A stretch of DNA of 9,561 bases from CAZAEL01 sp964484135 (lineage in GTDB: Bacteria > Elusimicrobiota > Elusimicrobia > FEN-1173): NCBI GenBank assembly GCA_964484135.1, contig CAZAEL010000066.1:1-9561 (forward strand), in the 5' to 3' direction. The notes beneath the pieces were generated by a model. The model had not been told where the DNA came from, did not search any database, and saw nothing but the letters and a program-made list of their open reading frames with translations. The stretch's first letter is position 1. Each line of letters opens with the position of its first letter. The position numbers were made by a program, and so were the translations under genes. Positions 5,955 to 9,561 of this stretch are shown piece by piece.

Positions 5955-6745
5955 TGGACCTCCTTGCCGCAGTGGGGGCAGGTCTTGCGCGCGCCGCGCT
6001 TGTGGAGTTCCTCGATGAAGGCCGACCCCAGGATCCCGGCGGGCAGGGCGAACATGCCGATGCCCAGCAGGGCGGAAAGCCCCCCCAAGAACTTGCCCAG
6101 CAGGGTCACGGGGAAAATGTCCCCGTACCCCACGGTGGTCAGGGTGGCCACGCCCCACCACATGGCGGCCGGGATGCTGGTGAACTTGTCCGGCTGGGCC
6201 CCGTTCTCGACGTAAAACATCAGGCTCGAAACGATGACCAAAAAGATCAGGGCCACGAACAGCGTGATGGACAGCTCCTCCTTCTTGCTCCGGAACACCG
6301 CGCCCAGCACCTGGAGGGAATCGGAATACCGGCCGATCTTGAAAAGCCTCAGCAGGCGCAGGAGCCGGATCGCGCGCACGAACCGCAGGTCCAGCGTGGT
6401 GACCATGGGCAGGTAAAAGGGCAGGATGGCGGCCAGATCCACCAGGGTCATGGGCCGCAGCGCCATCCGCACCCGGCCCCACAGGGGGTGGGACAGCTTC
6501 GGGTCCGCGGTGCAGGACCACAGCCGCGTCAGGTACTCCAGCGAGAAGATCGCCACGGTGACGACCTCGAACCAGCGGAACGCCGCGCCCAGCCGCGTTT
6601 CCAGGGCGGGCACGGTCTCCAGCACCACGGACAAGACGCTCGCCGCGATCAAGGTCATGATGAACACCTTGAAGCGGTGCCCGACCCGGTCGTCGTCCGC
6701 GTGCACCTCCAGGACCTCGTAAACCCGCCTCCGCCAGTGGCTCAT
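5951..6745 (-). CDS. Six-helix voltage-gated-type K+ channel (ion transporter family)
   Basis: This 264-residue inner-membrane protein has the Kv layout. S1 is at about 26-45, S2 about 57-76, S3 about 100-117 and S4 at 121-139 with basic residues every third position (Arg121, 124, 127, 130, 133, Lys136, Arg139). S5 is about 158-178, a pore helix at 191-202, the selectivity filter TTVGYGD at 203-209, and S6 about 214-244. Acidic residues such as Glu60, Glu70 and Asp103 in S2-S3 can pair with S4 charges. The filter is the canonical potassium sequence and the family acts as a tetramer. The C-terminus is short and ends in a CPHCGKEVQ motif (Cys256, Cys259), a single zinc-knuckle half-site. There is no RCK or cyclic-nucleotide domain. 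The ATG follows a GGAGG ribosome site with about eight bases' spacing. The gene is first of a two-gene unit with the FecR-domain gene and is divergent from the polyamine operon. Confidence 0.92.
   Translation of the reverse strand: MSHWRRRVYEVLEVHADDDRVGHRFKVFIMTLIAASVLSVVLETVPALETRLGAAFRWFEVVTVAIFSLEYLTRLWSCTADPKLSHPLWGRVRMALRPMTLVDLAAILPFYLPMVTTLDLRFVRAIRLLRLLRLFKIGRYSDSLQVLGAVFRSKKEELSITLFVALIFLVIVSSLMFYVENGAQPDKFTSIPAAMWWGVATLTTVGYGDIFPVTLLGKFLGGLSALLGIGMFALPAGILGSAFIEELHKRGARKTCPHCGKEVQ
5958..5965 (-). promoter_or_regulatory. Full-consensus ribosome site inside the channel gene for the FecR-domain gene
   Basis: On the - strand these bases read AAGGAGGT, an eight-base match to the anti-Shine-Dalgarno sequence. 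They sit three bases before the ATG at 5954 and simultaneously encode Lys261-Glu262-Val263 of the channel. The site favours Met1 over Met5 of the FecR-domain protein, although the spacing is tight. Confidence 0.75.
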
Positions 6746-6806
6746 GGGCAGTCCTCCCGTTTCAGGCCGTCATTTTCCGATTCTGTCAAATTATTTCGAA
6801 AAAATC

Positions 6807-6836
6807 TTGCTGAAAATTTTCTATCCGTGATATAAT
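6807..6836 (+). promoter_or_regulatory. Extended -10 promoter of the polyamine operon
   Basis: A perfect TATAAT (6831-6836) is preceded by TGA, giving the extended -10 form TGnTATAAT. TTGCTG (6807-6812) lies 18 bases upstream as a partial -35. The whole stretch is an AT-rich island in a GC-rich sequence. Transcription would begin around 6842-6844 and leave a leader of about 70 bases before the decarboxylase ATG. A perfect palindrome GAAAATTTTC (6812-6821) sits in the spacer and may be an operator. Confidence 0.75.
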
Positions 6837-6914
6837 TTTTTTGCGACGACGCATCACGATAAGGTTCGCGCGAAAAAAATCCCATTGCCGAGGTGGGCCG
6901 AAACGCCGTCAGCC

Positions 6915-8072
6915 ATGACCATGACCGCCGAGAAACCCCTCCTGGACGTGCTCCGCGACAGCGGCGCCGGCTTGCGGACCCCCTTCTATTTCCTGGATGA
7001 GTCCCGCCTCCTGAAGAATTTAAAGCGCATACAACATGTGCGCGAGCGTTCCGGGGCCAAGTCCGTGCTGGCCCTGAAATGCTTCTCCACCTGGTCCGTG
7101 TTCGGCCTCATGAGCCAATACATGGACGGCACCACCTCCAGCTCCCCCTTCGAGGCGCGCCTGGGCCGCGACAAGTTCGGCAAGGAGGTGCACGCGTACA
7201 GCGTGGCTTTCTCGGACGAGGACGTGGAGGCGGTGCGGCCCTTCGCCACCAAGTTCATCTTCAACTCCTTCTCCCAGCTCCACCGCTACCACGCCCGCGT
7301 CAAGGACGTGCCCGTGGGCCTGCGCATCAACCCCGGCGTCAGCCATTCGGACTTCGACCTGGCCGACCCGGCGCGCCGCCACTCCCGCCTGGGCGAAAGC
7401 GACAAGACCGCCATCGAACGGGCCGCGCCCCTCATCTCCGGCGCCATGTTCCACTGCCAGTGCGAAAACGCGGACTTCGACAAATTCTGCGCCATCCTGG
7501 ACCGCATCGGCGCGGACTTCGGCCCGCTCCTGCGCCGGCTCGACTGGGTCAGCCTGGGCGGCGGCATCTATTTCACCAAGGACGGGTACCCGCTGGACGC
7601 CTTCTGCGACAAGCTGGCGGACTTCGCCAAAAAGTACGGCGTGCAGGTGTACCTGGAGCCCGGCGAGACCGCCGTCACCGGCGCGGGCTGGCTGGTGGCC
7701 AAGGTGCTGGACATCGTGCGCAACGGCGTGGACGTGGCCGTCGTGGACTGCGCGGTGGAGGCCCACATGCTGGACCTCCTGGTGTACCGCACGCCCGCCA
7801 AGGTGGACCTGCCCCAATCCCCCGACGGCCATCCCTACATGGTGGCCAGCCGGTCCTGTCTGGCCGGGGACATCTTCGGCACCTACACTTTCACGGAAAA
7901 ACTCCAGGTCGGGAGCCTCATCCCCTTCGCCGACGCGGCGGGGTACACCATGGTCAAGAAAAACTGGTTCAACGGCGTCCAGATGCCCTCCATCGTGGTC
8001 CGGCGTCTGGACGGGCGCGTCGAAGTGGTCAGACGGTTCGGTTACGAGGATTTCGTCTCGAACCTATCCTAG
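6915..8072 (+). CDS. nspC: Carboxynorspermidine/carboxyspermidine decarboxylase
   Basis: This PLP-dependent, alanine-racemase-fold (fold type III) enzyme removes the carboxyl group from carboxynorspermidine or carboxyspermidine to give the triamine. The 385-residue protein has the PLP lysine Lys55 in LALKCFSTW, the GLRINPGVSHSDFDLADPARRHSRLGE stretch typical of NspC (about residues 135-160), FHCQCEN (an H--CE site), the phosphate-binding SLGGGIYF glycine loop at about 215-222, EPGE at 248-251 and the catalytic CLAGD motif at Cys315. A 3'-end G-Y--VKKNWFNG block matches the family C-terminus. Length is normal. I chose the ATG at 6915; a TTG at 6885 and an ATG at 6921 are also in frame, and none has a good Shine-Dalgarno. 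The gene leads an operon with the matching dehydrogenase, which confirms the pathway. Norspermidine versus spermidine cannot be told from sequence. Confidence 0.93.
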   Translation: MTMTAEKPLLDVLRDSGAGLRTPFYFLDESRLLKNLKRIQHVRERSGAKSVLALKCFSTWSVFGLMSQYMDGTTSSSPFEARLGRDKFGKEVHAYSVAFSDEDVEAVRPFATKFIFNSFSQLHRYHARVKDVPVGLRINPGVSHSDFDLADPARRHSRLGESDKTAIERAAPLISGAMFHCQCENADFDKFCAILDRIGADFGPLLRRLDWVSLGGGIYFTKDGYPLDAFCDKLADFAKKYGVQVYLEPGETAVTGAGWLVAKVLDIVRNGVDVAVVDCAVEAHMLDLLVYRTPAKVDLPQSPDGHPYMVASRSCLAGDIFGTYTFTEKLQVGSLIPFADAAGYTMVKKNWFNGVQMPSIVVRRLDGRVEVVRRFGYEDFVSNLS

Positions 8073-8092
8073 GCCTATCCTGACAGGCATTC

Positions 8093-8099
8093 AAGGAGG
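8093..8099 (+). promoter_or_regulatory. Ribosome binding site for the dehydrogenase, fixing a GTG start
   Basis: AAGGAGG ends six bases before the GTG at 8106. No in-frame ATG exists near the N-terminus before the Rossmann motif, so this strong site decides for the GTG start. Confidence 0.8.
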
Positions 8100-8105
8100 G
8101 ACGGA

Positions 8106-9362
8106 GTGAAAAAGAACGGGAACGGACAAAAAAAGAACGTGCTGATCGTCGGGGCCGGCGGCGTGGCCCACGTCACGGCGCACAAGTGCGCCCAGCACAA
8201 CGACGTGCTGGGGGACATCTGCATCGCGTCCCGCACCCAGGCCAAGTGCGACAAGATCATCGACAGCATCCGGCGCAAGAAAAACATCAAGGACGCCTCC
8301 AAGAAGATCTATTCGCGCCAGGTGGACGCCATGGACGTGCCCGCGCTCATCAAGCTGATCCAGGACACCAACTCCCAGATCGTCATCAACCTGGGCCAGG
8401 CCTACGTCAACATGTCGGTGCTGGAAGCCTGCATCGAGGCCGGCGTCACGTACATGGACACCGCCATCCACGAGGTGCCCCACAAGGTCTGCGAGGACCC
8501 GCCCTGGTACGGCAACTACGAGTGGAAGCGCAAGGACCGCTGCGCCAAGAAGGGCGTCACCGCCATCCTGGGCGCGGGCTTCGACCCCGGCGTGGTGAAC
8601 GCGTACTGCGCCCTGGCCGCGAAGCGCCACTTCGACAAGATCGACGTCATCGACATCCTGGACGTGAACGCGGGCAAGCACGGCAAGTACTTCGCCACCA
8701 ACTTCGACCCGGAGATCAACTTCCGCGAGTTCAAGAAGGTGTGGACGTACATCGACCGCAAGTGGGTCACCAAGCCCGTGCACGGCGTGCGCTGGGAATA
8801 CGACTTCCCCGTGGTGGGCAAGCAGCCGGTGTACCTCACCGGCCACGACGAGATCCACTCCCTGTACAAAAACCTGGACGTGCCCACCATCCGCTTCTGG
8901 ATGGGCTTCGGCGACCACTACATCAACGTCTTCAACGTGCTCAAGAACATCGGCATGCTCTCGGAGAAGCCGGTGCGCACCGCGGAGGGCGTGGAGGTGG
9001 TCCCGCTCAAGGTGCTCAAGGCGGTCCTGCCCGACCCCTCGTCCCTGGCGCCCACGTACACGGGGTACACCTGCATCGGGAACCTCATCAAGGGGCGGAA
9101 GAACGGCGAGCCCAAGGAAATGTTCATCTACAACGTCTGCGACCACGCCGAATGCTACAAGGAGGTGGAGGCCCAGGCCATCAGCTACACCGCGGGCGTC
9201 CCCCCGGCGGCCGCGGCCATCCTGGTGGCCCAGGGGGTCTGGAACCCCAGGACCATGGTCAACGTGGAAGAGCTGGACCCGGACCCGTTCCTGAAGCTCC
9301 TGGACAAGATGGGCCTGCCCACCAAGATCGAGGACCGCACCCCGGTCGCGGAACCGGCGTAG
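8106..9362 (+). CDS. Carboxynorspermidine/carboxyspermidine dehydrogenase (saccharopine dehydrogenase family)
   Basis: The enzyme uses NADPH to join L-aspartate semialdehyde with 1,3-diaminopropane or putrescine, giving the carboxy-triamine that the upstream decarboxylase finishes. The 418-residue protein opens with a Rossmann dinucleotide motif VLIVGAGGVAHV (Gly16, Gly18, Gly19). It continues with CIASRTQAKCDKI as the second strand (its Arg may contact the NADPH phosphate), NLGQAYVNMSVLEACIEAGVTYMDTA, and the family block LGAGFDPGVVNAYCA (Gly156 to Gly162). The C-terminal half carries the catalytic and dimerisation domain, ending in QAISYTAGVPPAAAAILVAQGVW. It is distinguished from lysine-pathway saccharopine dehydrogenase by its pairing with the decarboxylase. 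The start is GTG after a strong ribosome site, 33 bases beyond the decarboxylase stop. Unlike the pyruvate kinase it is lysine-rich (about 39 Lys to 15 Arg), written almost entirely with AAG. A strong terminator follows. Confidence 0.93.
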   Translation: MKKNGNGQKKNVLIVGAGGVAHVTAHKCAQHNDVLGDICIASRTQAKCDKIIDSIRRKKNIKDASKKIYSRQVDAMDVPALIKLIQDTNSQIVINLGQAYVNMSVLEACIEAGVTYMDTAIHEVPHKVCEDPPWYGNYEWKRKDRCAKKGVTAILGAGFDPGVVNAYCALAAKRHFDKIDVIDILDVNAGKHGKYFATNFDPEINFREFKKVWTYIDRKWVTKPVHGVRWEYDFPVVGKQPVYLTGHDEIHSLYKNLDVPTIRFWMGFGDHYINVFNVLKNIGMLSEKPVRTAEGVEVVPLKVLKAVLPDPSSLAPTYTGYTCIGNLIKGRKNGEPKEMFIYNVCDHAECYKEVEAQAISYTAGVPPAAAAILVAQGVWNPRTMVNVEELDPDPFLKLLDKMGLPTKIEDRTPVAEPA

Positions 9363-9387
9363 CTTTACAGACCCGCCTTAAAAACAG

Positions 9388-9425
9388 ACACCCGCCCCCG
9401 AAAACGGGGGCGGGTGTTTTGTTTT
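9388..9425 (+). terminator. Intrinsic terminator of the polyamine operon
   Basis: A perfect 13-bp stem (9388-9400 with 9405-9417) closes an AAAA tetraloop and runs into TTTTGTTTT. It begins 25 bases after the dehydrogenase stop. A-rich sequence before the stem means it could also work weakly for the opposite strand. Confidence 0.95.
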
Positions 9426-9468
9426 GCCTGGGAACAAGAAATTGGCTCCCGGACCAGGATCGCGGCCC

Positions 9469-9553
9469 CCACGCCTTCGTGGAGTGGACGCCCGCTTCAC
9501 TCTATAAACGGCGAATTTTGTTCGCCGTTCATCCACCGCGAACCCGGCTTCGC
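9469..9553. repeat. Four consecutive inverted repeats in the non-coding right end
   Basis: After the terminator there is no credible coding frame up to the window edge. Four short hairpins follow one another: 9469-9473 with 9478-9482 (5 bp, CCTT loop); 9482-9488 with 9496-9502 (7 bp including one G-T pair); 9507-9515 with 9521-9529 (perfect 9 bp, TTTTG loop); and 9538-9542 with 9549-9553 (5 bp). The third is the strongest. The first and second share base 9482, so they compete at that base. The block could be a structured RNA, a leader of a gene beyond the edge, or a protein-binding site array; I do not recognise a known family. Confidence 0.4.
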
Positions 9554-9561
9554 CAAGAGTT

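Noticed and set aside
5955..6521. FecR-domain frame extended upstream through the channel gene
   Set aside because: The extension is the channel gene in a shifted frame. The signal peptide and strong ribosome site place the start at 5954.
8063..8081. Direct repeat of CCTATCCT with an 11-base period across the decarboxylase stop
   Set aside because: Only two short copies; most likely chance or a small slippage event, with no sign of function.
9503..9508. TATAAA as a possible -10 box near the right edge
   Set aside because: There is no acceptable -35 at the right distance and it lies between two hairpins; the gene it might serve is outside the window.
9507..9529. Integron attC site as an explanation of the strong 9-bp repeat at the right end
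   Set aside because: The core sites (GTTRRRY and its partner) are not present in the required arrangement, and no integrase or cassette genes are seen.

Overview
This window is clearly GC-rich bacterial chromosome, densely packed with genes. It carries eight genes: six on the + strand and a two-gene block on the - strand. A Sec signal peptide on a FecR-domain protein, an NtrB-like sensor kinase and the aspartate-semialdehyde route to (nor)spermidine all suggest a Gram-negative, probably environmental bacterium. Desulfobacterota/deltaproteobacteria-like or Elusimicrobiota-like lineages would fit, but this is an impression and no marker gene settles it. I see no rRNA, tRNA, CRISPR array, insertion sequence or phage gene.

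Layout. Positions 2-2652 hold the 3' part of an ABC-type substrate-binding protein gene, overlapped by four bases by a membrane sensor histidine kinase (HAMP, PAS, HisKA, HATPase). After a 164-base gap with a plausible promoter comes a small four-helix membrane protein of unknown function (2817-3254). A pyruvate kinase (3322-4737) and a minimal zinc metallopeptidase (4776-5138) follow, each preceded by a GC-rich inverted repeat. These converge on the - strand pair: a six-helix voltage-gated-type K+ channel (6745-5951) translationally coupled to a secreted FecR-domain protein with a charged helical tail (5954-5163). An AT-rich divergent intergenic region (6746-6914) carries a very good extended -10 promoter facing right. 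It drives a two-gene operon for carboxy(nor)spermidine decarboxylase (6915-8072) and carboxy(nor)spermidine dehydrogenase (8106-9362), closed by a strong intrinsic terminator (9388-9425). The last 136 bases are non-coding but contain four consecutive inverted repeats.

How the genes work together. The dehydrogenase condenses aspartate semialdehyde with a diamine and the decarboxylase finishes the triamine, so this pair is a complete last-two-steps module; the diamine must come from genes elsewhere. The binding protein and kinase look like a ligand-sensing pair, but no response regulator lies in the window. The channel and FecR protein are probably an envelope module of unknown purpose. The most interesting single molecular observation is that the pyruvate kinase has a lysine in place of the glutamate normally linked to K+ dependence, with matching neighbouring changes, which predicts a K+-independent enzyme. 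I found no convincing evidence for a wholly new multi-gene system.
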